Source: Pseudomonas sp. CFBP 13711 (GTDB taxonomy: Bacteria; Pseudomonadota; Gammaproteobacteria; Pseudomonadales; Pseudomonadaceae). From it: a stretch of DNA of 64,000 nt. Every line of letters starts with the position of its first letter. Position 1 is the stretch's first letter. Shown in pieces: positions 1-8,440 of this stretch. The translations under genes were made by a program, and so were the position numbers. The DNA is taken from contig NZ_JACYVI010000015.1 in NCBI RefSeq assembly GCF_014842265.1, positions 98,434 to 162,433 on the forward strand. The letters are read 5' to 3'. Below the pieces are notes generated by a model. It worked only from the letters and a program-made list of their open reading frames with translations, did not search any database and had not been told where the DNA came from.

Positions 1-2009
1 TGGTGCACATCGATCACGGGGTCGGCCGTTATCTGGGGCTGGCAACGCTGGAAGTCGAAAATCAGGTCGCCGAGTTCCTCATGCTGGCCTACGCCGAGGA
101 CGCCAAACTGTATGTGCCGGTTACCAACCTGCACCTGATCGCCCGTTACACCGGCAGCGATGACGAGCTCGCACCCTTGCACCGCCTGGGTTCCGAGACC
201 TGGCAGAAAGCCAAGCGCAAGGCCGCCGAACAGGTCCGCGACGTGGCCGCCGAGCTGCTCGACATCTATGCCCGCCGCGCGGCTCGCGAAGGGTATGCCT
301 TCGCCGATCCGAAGCTGGACTACGACACCTTCAGCGCCGGCTTCCCGTTCGAAGAAACCCCGGACCAGCAGACCACCATCGAAGCCGTGCGCGCCGACAT
401 GCTCGCGCCCAAGCCCATGGACCGTCTGGTCTGCGGCGACGTCGGTTTCGGCAAGACCGAAGTGGCCATGCGTGCAGCGTTCATCGCCGTGCACGGTGGC
501 CGCCAAGTGGCGATTCTGGTGCCGACCACCCTCCTCGCCCAGCAGCACTACAACAGTTTCCGCGACCGTTTCGCTGACTGGCCGGTGACGGTTGAAGTGA
601 TGAGCCGCTTCAAATCGGCGAAAGAGATCAACGCCGCCGTCGCCGATCTGGCCGAGGGCAAGATCGACATCGTCATCGGCACCCACAAGTTGCTGCAGGA
701 CGACGTCAAGATCAAAAACCTGGGGCTGGTGATCATCGACGAAGAGCACCGTTTCGGTGTGCGTCAGAAGGAACAGCTCAAGGCCCTGCGTAGCGAGGTC
801 GACATTTTGACCCTCACCGCCACGCCGATCCCGCGCACCCTGAACATGGCCGTGGCCGGAATGCGCGACCTGTCGATCATCGCCACCCCGCCCGCACGAC
901 GTCTGTCGGTGCGCACCTTCGTCATGGAGCAGAACGAGCCGACGGTCAAAGAAGCGTTGCTGCGTGAGTTGCTGCGCGGCGGTCAGGTGTACTACCTGCA
1001 CAACGATGTGAAAACCATCGAGAAGTGCGCGGCGGACCTGGCCGAACTGGTGCCGGAAGCGCGCATCGGCATCGGCCACGGGCAGATGCACGAACGCGAT
1101 CTCGAACAGGTGATGAGCGACTTCTACCACAAGCGCTTCAACGTGCTGATCGCCTCGACCATCATCGAGACCGGCATCGACGTGCCGAGCGCCAACACCA
1201 TCATCATCGAACGTGCCGACAAATTCGGTCTGGCCCAGCTGCACCAGTTGCGCGGCCGGGTCGGGCGCAGTCACCACCAGGCCTACGCCTACCTGCTGAC
1301 ACCGCCGCGCAAGCAGATCACCCCGGATGCCGAGAAGCGTCTGGAGGCGATCGCCAACACCCAGGACCTCGGCGCGGGCTTCGTGCTCGCCACCAACGAT
1401 CTGGAAATCCGTGGCGCCGGCGAACTGCTGGGCGATGGACAGAGCGGACAGATCCAGGCGGTGGGCTTCACCCTGTACATGGAAATGCTCGAACGTGCGG
1501 TCAAATCGATCCGCAAGGGCGAGCAGCCCAATCTCGACCAGCCGCTGGGTGGCGGTCCCGAGGTGAATCTGCGGGTGCCGGGGCTGATTCCGGAAGCCTA
1601 TCTGCCAGACGTGCACACGCGCCTGATTCTGTACAAACGCATCGCCAACGCCGCCGACGAAGAGGGCCTCAAGGACCTGCAGGTCGAGATGATCGACCGC
1701 TTCGGGCTGCTGCCGGAACCGACCAAGAATCTGGTGCGCCTGACCTCGCTCAAGCTGAAGGCCGAGCAACTGGGCATCAAGAAAGTCGATGCCGGTCCCC
1801 AGGGCGGACGCATCGAATTCGCGGCGGAGACCCCGGTCGACCCGCTGACGCTGATCAAGCTGATCCAGAGCCAGCCCAAACGCTACAAGTTCGAAGGCGC
1901 CACGCTGTTCAAATTCATGGTGCCGATGGAGCGTCCCGAGGAACGCTTCGCCACACTGGAGGCGCTGTTCGAACGCTTGACCCCACCGCCTTCCAAAAAA
2001 TCGGCTTAA
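1..2009 (+). CDS. mfd: Transcription-repair coupling factor Mfd, C-terminal part (5' end outside window)
   Basis: Mfd is the ATP-driven translocase that removes stalled RNA polymerase from damaged DNA and recruits UvrA. The 668 readable residues cover the end of the RNA polymerase-interacting domain (HIDHGVGRY at the edge), the RecG-like motor with Walker A GDVGFGKTE near residue 145 of the visible part, the Walker B box DEEHRFGV near 246, the second RecA-like lobe with RGRVGRS, and the C-terminal TRCF domain. The family is about 1,150 residues, so roughly the first 480 lie before base 1; the GTG at base 3 is only an internal codon. Identification is firm. Confidence 0.97.
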   Translation, partial: VHIDHGVGRYLGLATLEVENQVAEFLMLAYAEDAKLYVPVTNLHLIARYTGSDDELAPLHRLGSETWQKAKRKAAEQVRDVAAELLDIYARRAAREGYAFADPKLDYDTFSAGFPFEETPDQQTTIEAVRADMLAPKPMDRLVCGDVGFGKTEVAMRAAFIAVHGGRQVAILVPTTLLAQQHYNSFRDRFADWPVTVEVMSRFKSAKEINAAVADLAEGKIDIVIGTHKLLQDDVKIKNLGLVIIDEEHRFGVRQKEQLKALRSEVDILTLTATPIPRTLNMAVAGMRDLSIIATPPARRLSVRTFVMEQNEPTVKEALLRELLRGGQVYYLHNDVKTIEKCAADLAELVPEARIGIGHGQMHERDLEQVMSDFYHKRFNVLIASTIIETGIDVPSANTIIIERADKFGLAQLHQLRGRVGRSHHQAYAYLLTPPRKQITPDAEKRLEAIANTQDLGAGFVLATNDLEIRGAGELLGDGQSGQIQAVGFTLYMEMLERAVKSIRKGEQPNLDQPLGGGPEVNLRVPGLIPEAYLPDVHTRLILYKRIANAADEEGLKDLQVEMIDRFGLLPEPTKNLVRLTSLKLKAEQLGIKKVDAGPQGGRIEFAAETPVDPLTLIKLIQSQPKRYKFEGATLFKFMVPMERPEERFATLEALFERLTPPPSKKSA

Positions 2010-2018
2010 GGATTCACC

Positions 2019-2555
2019 ATGGGTTTGATCCGCTCCTTCACCCTGCTGCTGGTGCTGTTTGCCCCGGCGGCCTTCGCCGATGGCACCTATCAGGTGGAAC
2101 TGATCCTGTTCCGTCAGAACGGCGAGCCGGCGGCGACCAATCAACCCGCGCCGGAAGACTGGGCCGCCGGGGCGCAACGGCTGGGCGCGGACAGCCAGAC
2201 GCCCACGGCGCTGGATACGCTGGTGAACAAGCTCGAATCGAGCGATGGCTATAAAGTGCTGCTGCACACAGCCTGGCAACAGGACCTCAGTGCCACGCCG
2301 AGCAAGGTGGCGATCAGCGACGGCCAGGAGCAGTTCGGCCATTTCCCCATCGAGGGCACGGTGAGCCTGGGTCTGGCACGCTTTACCGACATCGACGCGA
2401 ACTTCTGGGTCAACCAGCTGGACAGCCACGGCGTGCTGGTGACCAGCGAGCGCATGCGTCAGGCCACTCGCGTCAGAAACGGAGAACTTACTTATATGGA
2501 CAACGGAAGCCTCGCCATGCTGATCAAGGTTTCCCCCGTCCAGCCACCGCGTTGA
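2019..2555 (+). CDS. CsiV-family exported protein
   Basis: A 178-residue protein that starts with a classical signal peptide (basic MGLIRS, hydrophobic LLLVLFAP, cleavage near AFA-DG). The mature part opens with YQVELILFRQ, the hallmark of the CsiV family (peptidoglycan-binding proteins first described as affecting cell shape in Vibrio). It begins 9 bases after the mfd stop with AAGGA upstream, and this mfd-csiV order is usual in Pseudomonas, so the two are probably co-transcribed. The molecular role in Pseudomonas is not known to me; periplasmic location is inferred from the signal peptide. Confidence 0.8.
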   Translation: MGLIRSFTLLLVLFAPAAFADGTYQVELILFRQNGEPAATNQPAPEDWAAGAQRLGADSQTPTALDTLVNKLESSDGYKVLLHTAWQQDLSATPSKVAISDGQEQFGHFPIEGTVSLGLARFTDIDANFWVNQLDSHGVLVTSERMRQATRVRNGELTYMDNGSLAMLIKVSPVQPPR

Positions 2556-2568
2556 CGCAGGCCTAGAC

Positions 2569-5277
2569 GTGGCGTCCCTACTGGAAAAAGCCCTCGCCCT
2601 GCCGTGGGAACCGCTGTTCAAAACCCAGGCGGTCGAGCGGGGTCTGGAGTACGCGCGGCAGAAGCGCGTGATGCTCGAACACTTGAGCGGCGATGTCGTG
2701 CGCACAGTGTGCCGGGGTTCCAGCCTGGAGAACTACACCCAGACGCTGTTGTTCAAGGACCCGGAGCGCACGCGCAATTTCATTGTCGGCAAATGCACCT
2801 GCCCGGTGAGAAACAACTGCAAGCACTGTGCGGCGGCGCTGTTCTTCTTGCAGGACCCGGCCAACAGCCCCGGCATTCTTGCAGCGGTGGACGGCGAGCC
2901 AACTGCGCGCAGACCGAAAGTCGTCGAGCAAAAACCCAAGTTGCCCGAGCGCCTGGAAAAGAACATCAAGCCCGAGCCGCGGCTGATTCTCGCCAGCTTC
3001 GAGTACAGCGCCTACGAGCCGCGCAACGGCAAGATGCAGCGGCATATCCAGCACCGCGCAGCCCTGGCGTTTCGCTACCGTGAATCCTATGTGTCTGGCG
3101 TGCCCGCCCCCGGCCGTGGCGGCGACATCCTCTGGCATCTGCCGGACGAAATTCTGCGAACCCGCCGCCATCCGGAGCGTGAAGGCGAGTACCGCAAGCA
3201 GCTTCAGGAACTGGGCTTTCGCATCGCGACCCGGCAGAGCAAGGCGCTGCCGGACAGTGCCGGCGAGATGTTCGAACTGCCCACCGACAAGGCCTGGCTG
3301 AGCTTCATTCTCGATGACCTGCCCCGGCTGCGCGCCGAAGGCTGGCAGATCGAGATGAGCGAAGACTTCGGCTTCGACGTGACGCCGGTGGACGATTGGT
3401 ATGCGGTGGTCGACGACGAGCCGGAGCGCGACTGGTTCGATCTGGAGCTGGGGATCATCGTCAATGGCGAGCGGCTGAGCCTGCTGCCGATTCTGATCAA
3501 TCTGCTGCGCACGCACCCGGAATTGATGACCGCCAGCGGCATCGCCAAGCGCCGCGACGACGAGCAGCTGCTGGTTCAGCTCAACCATTTCACCCAGCGC
3601 GGCGGCGTGCCGATTCAGGTGGCGCTGCCTTATGGCCGGCTGAAACCGGTGCTGGCGACCCTCGGCGATTTTTACTGGCGCGAGGACGGCAACAACGCCA
3701 TTCGCCTGAACACCGCCGACGCCGCGCGGCTGCGGCAGCTCGATGACCTGCCGCTGGTGTGGCAGGGCGGCGACCGGCTGCGGCAGTTTTCCGAGCGACT
3801 GGTGAACATCAAGGACGTGCGCGGTGAGGTGCCGGAGGGCCTGAACGCCACGTTGCGGCCTTATCAGCTGGAGGGCCTCAGCTGGATGCAGGCGCTGCGC
3901 GAGCTGGAAGTCGGCGGTGTGCTCGCTGATGACATGGGCCTGGGCAAGACCCTGCAAACCCTGGCGCACCTGCTGCTGGAAAAACAGGCCGGGCGTCTCG
4001 ACCGGCCGGCGCTGGTGGTGATGCCCACCAGTCTTATTCCCAACTGGATGGACGAGGCGAAGCACTTCACGCCGCAACTCAAGGTGCTGGCGCTGTTCGG
4101 CACCCAGCGCCACCAGGATTTCAAACGGCTGCAGGATTACGACCTGATCCTGACCACTTACGCGCTGCTGCCCCGAGACGTCGAAGTGCTCAGCCAGCAA
4201 CTGCTGCATGTGCTGGTGCTCGATGAGGCGCAATACATCAAGAATCCCACCAGCAAAGCGGCTCAGGCGGCGCGTCAGTTGAATGCTCGGCAGCGTCTGT
4301 GCCTGAGCGGTACGCCGCTGGAAAACCACCTGGGCGAGTTGTGGTCGCTGTTCCATTTCCTGATGCCCGGCTGGCTGGGGGATGCCAAGCAGTTCAACAG
4401 CAATTACCGCACGCCGATCGAGAAGTTGGGCAACGAGCAGCGTCTGGAGCACCTCAACGCGCGGATCAAGCCGTTCCTGCTGCGCCGGACCAAGGAGCAG
4501 GTGGCCACCGAGCTGCCGCCGAAAACCGAGATCGTGCATTGGGTCGAGCTCAACGACACCCAGCGCGATGTGTACGAAACCATGCGCCTGGCGATGGACA
4601 AGAAGGTCCGCGACGAGATCACCCGTAAAGGCGTGGGGCGCAGTCAGATCATCATTCTTGAGGCGCTGCTCAAGCTGCGTCAGGTCTGCTGCGACCTGCG
4701 GCTGGTCAACAGTGCGCCGGTCAATCCGCGGCAGTCGAGTTCGGGCAAGCTGGACAGCCTGATGGAGATGCTGGAGGAGTTGTTTGCGGAGAATCGCAAG
4801 ATTCTGTTGTTTTCGCAGTTTACGTCGATGCTGGAGTTGATCGAGGCGGAGTTGAAGCAGCGCGGGATCGCGTATTCGCTGCTGACCGGGAAGACCAGGG
4901 ATCGGCGGGTGCCGGTACAGGATTTCCAGAGCGGGAAGCATCCGATCTTCTTGATCAGTCTGAAGGCGGGTGGCACGGGGTTGAACCTGACGGCGGCCGA
5001 TACGGTGATTCACTACGATCCGTGGTGGAACCCTGCGGCGGAGAATCAGGCGACGGATCGGGCGTATCGGATTGGTCAGGATAAGCCGGTGTTCGTGTAC
5101 AAGATGATTGCGCGGGGGACGGTGGAGGAGAAGATTCAGCATTTGCAGCAGGAGAAGGCGGCGCTGGCGGCCGGTGTGCTGGATGGGCGCAAGGCCGGGG
5201 ACTGGAAGTTGCAGGATGAGGATATTGCGGCGTTGTTTGCGCCGTTGCCGGTGGTGGCCAAGAAGGTGAAGCGCTAA
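2569..5277 (+). CDS. SWIM zinc-finger SNF2-family DEAD/DEAH helicase
   Basis: A 902-residue SWI2/SNF2 ATPase of the bacterial HepA/RapA-like type. An N-terminal SWIM zinc finger is visible at residues 76-86 (C-T-C, six residues, C-K-H). The motor has Walker A DDMGLGKT near 454, the DEAQ box near 552, the SGTPLENHLGELWSL motif, and a C-terminal lobe ending in QATDRAYRIGQ. Proteins of this kind translocate on double-stranded DNA and remodel protein-DNA complexes; the specific substrate is unknown. The start is a GTG 14 bases after the csiV-like stop with only a weak ribosome site, so a few residues of uncertainty remain at the N-terminus. Confidence 0.9.
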   Translation: MASLLEKALALPWEPLFKTQAVERGLEYARQKRVMLEHLSGDVVRTVCRGSSLENYTQTLLFKDPERTRNFIVGKCTCPVRNNCKHCAAALFFLQDPANSPGILAAVDGEPTARRPKVVEQKPKLPERLEKNIKPEPRLILASFEYSAYEPRNGKMQRHIQHRAALAFRYRESYVSGVPAPGRGGDILWHLPDEILRTRRHPEREGEYRKQLQELGFRIATRQSKALPDSAGEMFELPTDKAWLSFILDDLPRLRAEGWQIEMSEDFGFDVTPVDDWYAVVDDEPERDWFDLELGIIVNGERLSLLPILINLLRTHPELMTASGIAKRRDDEQLLVQLNHFTQRGGVPIQVALPYGRLKPVLATLGDFYWREDGNNAIRLNTADAARLRQLDDLPLVWQGGDRLRQFSERLVNIKDVRGEVPEGLNATLRPYQLEGLSWMQALRELEVGGVLADDMGLGKTLQTLAHLLLEKQAGRLDRPALVVMPTSLIPNWMDEAKHFTPQLKVLALFGTQRHQDFKRLQDYDLILTTYALLPRDVEVLSQQLLHVLVLDEAQYIKNPTSKAAQAARQLNARQRLCLSGTPLENHLGELWSLFHFLMPGWLGDAKQFNSNYRTPIEKLGNEQRLEHLNARIKPFLLRRTKEQVATELPPKTEIVHWVELNDTQRDVYETMRLAMDKKVRDEITRKGVGRSQIIILEALLKLRQVCCDLRLVNSAPVNPRQSSSGKLDSLMEMLEELFAENRKILLFSQFTSMLELIEAELKQRGIAYSLLTGKTRDRRVPVQDFQSGKHPIFLISLKAGGTGLNLTAADTVIHYDPWWNPAAENQATDRAYRIGQDKPVFVYKMIARGTVEEKIQHLQQEKAALAAGVLDGRKAGDWKLQDEDIAALFAPLPVVAKKVKR

Positions 5278-5292
5278 GGCGGGTTGTTTTTA

Positions 5293-5576
5293 GGATCAAG
5301 AGCGTCGGCCTAACGGCCTCGGTTTCGCCTTCGGCGAGTTACTTGGAAAAGCACCCCAAGTAACCAAGGGTGCTTGCTCCTGGTTGGGCTCCTCCTTCGT
5401 CGGAGTACCTTCACTCCGGTCTCGCTCCGTGGGCCCGCGCCGAACGGACATCCATGTCCTGACGGCGCTCTCGCCGCATCCATGCGGCTCGGCCCACTAC
5501 GCAAGACCTGCGTTCAGCCTGCACCCAAGTCGCGATTGGCGGTGACTGGTCTTCTTTCGTACGAAGATCAAAAGCG
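5293..5576 (+). repeat. Structured 284-bp repeat element, copy 1
   Basis: First of three copies of one element (others at 52519-52803 and, inverted, 53134-53417). It is bounded by a 12-base direct repeat RGATCAARAGCG at both ends and contains a series of hairpins: TCGCC-TTC-GGCGA, a 9-bp stem GTTACTTGG/CCAAGTAAC (5338-5346 with 5356-5364), GGACAT-CC-ATGTCC (5446-5459) and GCCGCAT-CC-ATGCGGC (5473-5488). It fills the gap between the convergent SNF2 and VRR-NUC genes. Open frames through it are not conserved as protein and should not be annotated as genes. Confidence 0.85.
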
Positions 5577-5580
5577 TTTA

Positions 5581-5604
5581 GTAGGACCGGCTTTAGCCGG
5601 GAAG
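5581..5604 (+). repeat. REP sequence, CGGCTTTAGCCGGGAAG family
   Basis: A single REP unit of the form GTAGGACCGGCTTTAGCCGG followed by GAAG, immediately after copy 1 of the structured repeat and before the 3' end of the VRR-NUC gene. Its inner palindrome is CCGGCTTTAGCCGG. Confidence 0.85.
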
Positions 5605-5659
5605 AGGCCAGTTGGGGCGCTAAAAATGTTGCGGATGTACGGGGTCGGGGAAACCGGTG

Positions 5660-7321
5660 TCACCCAGTTGCCAATAGGTCTTCTTCCGCCCATTTCACGT
5701 AGCACACCACCACCGGCATTTCATGTTCGGCGCAGAAGTCGATCCAGCGCAGTTGGTTGTCTTGCAGGCGGTCGCCGGGGCCTTTGACTTCGATCATTCG
5801 GTAGCGGCGTTGCGCGGGGTAGAACTGGATGAGGTCGGGCATGCCGGTGCGGTTGGCTTTGATGTCTTGCAGCAGGCGTCGGAACCAGCGTTTGAGGTGT
5901 TGCGCCGGCAGGCAGTGCAGCGCTTGATCCAGCAGCTCCGGGGTCAGGGTGCCCCAGAACACGAAGGGCGATTGCAGTCCGAATTTGCTGGCGTAGGTGT
6001 CGCGGATCACTGCTTCGTAGCGCTGGTCGTCGAGCTGCGCCAGGCACTCGTCGAACAGGGCCGCGCGGCGCTGGTAGAAGTCCGGGCTGTAGAGGTCACT
6101 CGGTGCGCTATGGAACGGGTGGAAAAACGCGCCGGGTAGCGGCGCAAAGATCGCCCGCCAACAGAGCAGACCGAACAGCGAATTGACCAGCGCGTTCTCC
6201 ACGTAGTGCACCTCGCTGCCCTCTTCCGCCAGGTGCTGCTGGATCAGCCGTTCGACGCTGTGATCGGGAAGCGGCAGCACGCTCAAATCAAGCCGAGTGA
6301 CGGCTCGTTTCAACCGTTTCTGCACGCTGCCCTCGCCCAACTTGCGCTTCAGACGGGGTTGTATGCGCAGCAGGTGTTGGGTTTCTTCGTCGTTTTCCGG
6401 CGCCGATTGCGCTTCCAGCAACAGCGTCATCGCGTCGGTGAATTGTTCGCTGCGTTCGAGCACGCGGATCCTCCGCACACGGGCGCCGGGGTAGCTGGAC
6501 TGCGCGTAAACGCTCAATGCCAGCGGCCAGTCCTGTTCACGCTCGGCCTGCTGACCGATCTTGAACAAGAGCTTGGCGCGACGCATGGCCAGCCAAGGGT
6601 TGTCGGTCTCGACGGCCAGCGCTTGAGGCGCCAGGTCGGCCAGTGCCATGCCGTCGTCCAGCGCCTGCCGGCAGGTGTGCAGGTGCAGGCAGATGTCGAT
6701 GTCGGCGCGTTGATTGATGCCACGGGACTCGACGGAAAATTCGACTTTTTCGTAGCGATAGATGCCCAGGTCCGCCAGCACGAACTCCGACCACTCCTGG
6801 TAGAGATTGCCGAAGTACAGCAGGCGAAGCCGGTCGCACAGTGGCATGACCTGCAGCGCGAAGATCACTTCTTCGAACCCGGCAAACCAGTGCTCCAGGC
6901 GCTGGGGTGCTTCGTAGATCGGCAACAGGCGCTGCAGGAGGTCGGATTTTTTCTCGGCGCTTTTGACGCCGTGGGCCTTGAAGCACTGGCCCAGTTCGTC
7001 TTTGCGCAGCAACGCAAACAGGGCGTGGAGATCGAGATGGGGTTGGCCGTCCACCCAACCGGACTCCAGCAATGGCGCGGCGGCCAGTCGGACGTCGCCG
7101 ATCTCGGCGTAATCCAGTTTGCTGGCGCGGAACAGCGTGCCTTTGCGCATGACCATGCGCACCAGCAGCGCCTGTGCAGGCTGCGGCAGTTGGGCAAAGT
7201 CGTCGATGAAACGCCGCTCGTCTTCATCGAGCAGGTCGTCGTAGCGCTGGGCGATCCAGTTCAGCACCTGGCGGAAGTTTTCCAGGTAGTAAAACGGATT
7301 GTCGAGGGGGGAAGGGCTCAC
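5660..7321 (-). CDS. VRR-NUC domain nuclease (FAN1-like)
   Basis: A 553-residue protein ending in a VRR-NUC domain: PDLIQFY near residue 495 and the catalytic EVK of the PD-(D/E)xK fold near 511-513, followed by DRLQDNQLRWIDF. The long helical N-terminal region matches the architecture of FAN1-type structure-specific nucleases, which cut branched DNA in crosslink repair. A longer frame opens at 7486 but would overlap the start of the divergent gene by translating its leader; I chose the GTG at 7321 (V-SPSPLDNPFYYLENF), where the conserved part begins. No strong ribosome site is visible, so the start is uncertain. Likely a DNA repair enzyme. Confidence 0.85.
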   Translation of the reverse strand: MSPSPLDNPFYYLENFRQVLNWIAQRYDDLLDEDERRFIDDFAQLPQPAQALLVRMVMRKGTLFRASKLDYAEIGDVRLAAAPLLESGWVDGQPHLDLHALFALLRKDELGQCFKAHGVKSAEKKSDLLQRLLPIYEAPQRLEHWFAGFEEVIFALQVMPLCDRLRLLYFGNLYQEWSEFVLADLGIYRYEKVEFSVESRGINQRADIDICLHLHTCRQALDDGMALADLAPQALAVETDNPWLAMRRAKLLFKIGQQAEREQDWPLALSVYAQSSYPGARVRRIRVLERSEQFTDAMTLLLEAQSAPENDEETQHLLRIQPRLKRKLGEGSVQKRLKRAVTRLDLSVLPLPDHSVERLIQQHLAEEGSEVHYVENALVNSLFGLLCWRAIFAPLPGAFFHPFHSAPSDLYSPDFYQRRAALFDECLAQLDDQRYEAVIRDTYASKFGLQSPFVFWGTLTPELLDQALHCLPAQHLKRWFRRLLQDIKANRTGMPDLIQFYPAQRRYRMIEVKGPGDRLQDNQLRWIDFCAEHEMPVVVCYVKWAEEDLLATG

Positions 7322-7484
7322 GGCGAGGTCACGTAAAGGCTGACGGGAGAGCGTCAGGATACTGGTTATCCGTACAGATTCCAGCCCTGCCTGCTGTAGG
7401 ATGGCGCCGGCCCGATCAACGGCGCGGACCAAAGAGCACTGCTCACCCGTTAGACTCGCTCCACGCATTTTCCAGGAGATCGCC

Positions 7485-7988
7485 ATGCCTTCCGTCAGCC
7501 ACCCCCTTATCTATCTCGCGGGCTTCGACGTATTTCGCGCCGACGCCATCGAGCACGGCCGCTATCTGAAAGCCCTGTGCGATCAGCACGGTCTTGAGGG
7601 TTTGTACCCGTTTGATAACGAAGTGCCGCAGGGGCTGAGCCCTGAAGAGGCGGCTGCGGTGATTTGCAACGCCAACATTGCGATGATCAAACGCTGCGAC
7701 GCGGTGCTGGCCAACTTGAACCCCTTTCGCGGCGCCGAGCCGGATTCAGGCACGGCCTTCGAAGTGGGCATGGCGGTTGCCCTAGGCAAACCGGTGTGGG
7801 CGTATTTCGCAGCGAATGGCGCGTTGCGTGAGCAGATTGCCCATGATGCGGCGGGCTTTGATGGGCAAGGGTTTCAGGTGGAAGATTTCGGCCTGCCGCG
7901 CAATCTGATGCTGGCGTGTACCTGGGTTGGCAGTAGCGAAACGGCCGAAAAAGCGATTGAGGCATTGGCTGAGCATCTGGCTGGCTGA
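7485..7988 (+). CDS. Nucleoside 2-deoxyribosyltransferase family protein
   Basis: A 167-residue protein with the family pattern: IYLAGFDVF at the N-terminus, RCDAVLANLNPFRG and then DSGTAFEVGMAVALGKPVW, which carries the catalytic glutamate (FEVG) and the nucleotide-binding glycine turn. Such enzymes move deoxyribose between bases or hydrolyse nucleotide glycosidic bonds, acting in nucleotide salvage or clean-up. AGGAG lies 8 bases upstream of the ATG. It is divergent from the VRR-NUC nuclease and followed by a REP pair. Transferase versus hydrolase activity cannot be told from the sequence. Confidence 0.85.
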   Translation: MPSVSHPLIYLAGFDVFRADAIEHGRYLKALCDQHGLEGLYPFDNEVPQGLSPEEAAAVICNANIAMIKRCDAVLANLNPFRGAEPDSGTAFEVGMAVALGKPVWAYFAANGALREQIAHDAAGFDGQGFQVEDFGLPRNLMLACTWVGSSETAEKAIEALAEHLAG

Positions 7989-7998
7989 ACCCAAACCC

Positions 7999-8091
7999 TG
8001 TAGGAGTGAGCTTGCTCGCGATGGCGTCGTATTTACCACTGAATATCCAGCGGATGTACTGGCCTCTCCGCGAGCAAGCTCGCTCCCACAA
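7999..8091. repeat. REPIN: inverted pair of GAGCTTGCTC-type REPs
   Basis: TGTAGGAGTGAGCTTGCTCG at 7999 and its inverted partner CGCGAGCAAGCTCGCTCCC ending near 8089 flank about 40 bases of unrelated loop. This is the usual REPIN arrangement in Pseudomonas intergenic DNA. Confidence 0.85.
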
Positions 8092-8165
8092 GGTTTGCAT
8101 CTGCTGCGAGACCGTGGAACGGTTCACGACTGGAGATCTCCGACAATCGAGCGCCAGCGCCCCGC

Positions 8166-8375
8166 CTATTCCAGATTCGACGAACTGATGTCCAGCTTGT
8201 CGGCATCGGCAAACTCGTCCAGATCCAGTTCGCTCAAGTCCAGCTCGCCCTCCGGATCGCGGTCTTCGTCGGAATCGGCGTCGTTGAGGGGCGACTGATC
8301 GCCGCCGAAATGCTCGCCGTCGTGTGCCCAATAAGCAATTGCGTGGATGTCCGGCTGGTTTGTCTGTAGCTGCAT
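8166..8375 (-). CDS. Small acidic hypothetical protein
   Basis: A 69-residue protein with a strongly acidic second half (DADSDEDRDPEGELDLSELD) and no membrane segment. I do not recognise a domain. The start at 8375 is supported by GGAGCG 8 bases upstream; the longer frame to 8450 would begin inside the neighbouring LysR gene's 3' region. It lies just downstream of, and in the same direction as, the LysR gene ending at 8441. Composition suggests a soluble, partly disordered protein; function unknown. Confidence 0.6.
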   Translation of the reverse strand: MQLQTNQPDIHAIAYWAHDGEHFGGDQSPLNDADSDEDRDPEGELDLSELDLDEFADADKLDISSSNLE

Positions 8376-8440
8376 CGTTGACGCTCCGTAGGTGAATGTC
8401 GTTAAGCAGGCTAACCCACCCGGCGGGGTAAAAGCACAGG

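Noticed and set aside
2578..5142. Long minus-strand open frame (854 codons) antisense to the SNF2 helicase
   Set aside because: No domain, low-complexity composition rich in Arg, Gln, His and Leu, and complete overlap with a clear helicase gene; it results from GC-rich codon use.
5374..5787. Frame through repeat copy 1 that looks like a hypothetical protein, with similar frames at 52439-52810 and 53126-53407
   Set aside because: The frames are translations of the structured repeat; copy differences follow base pairing, not codon positions.
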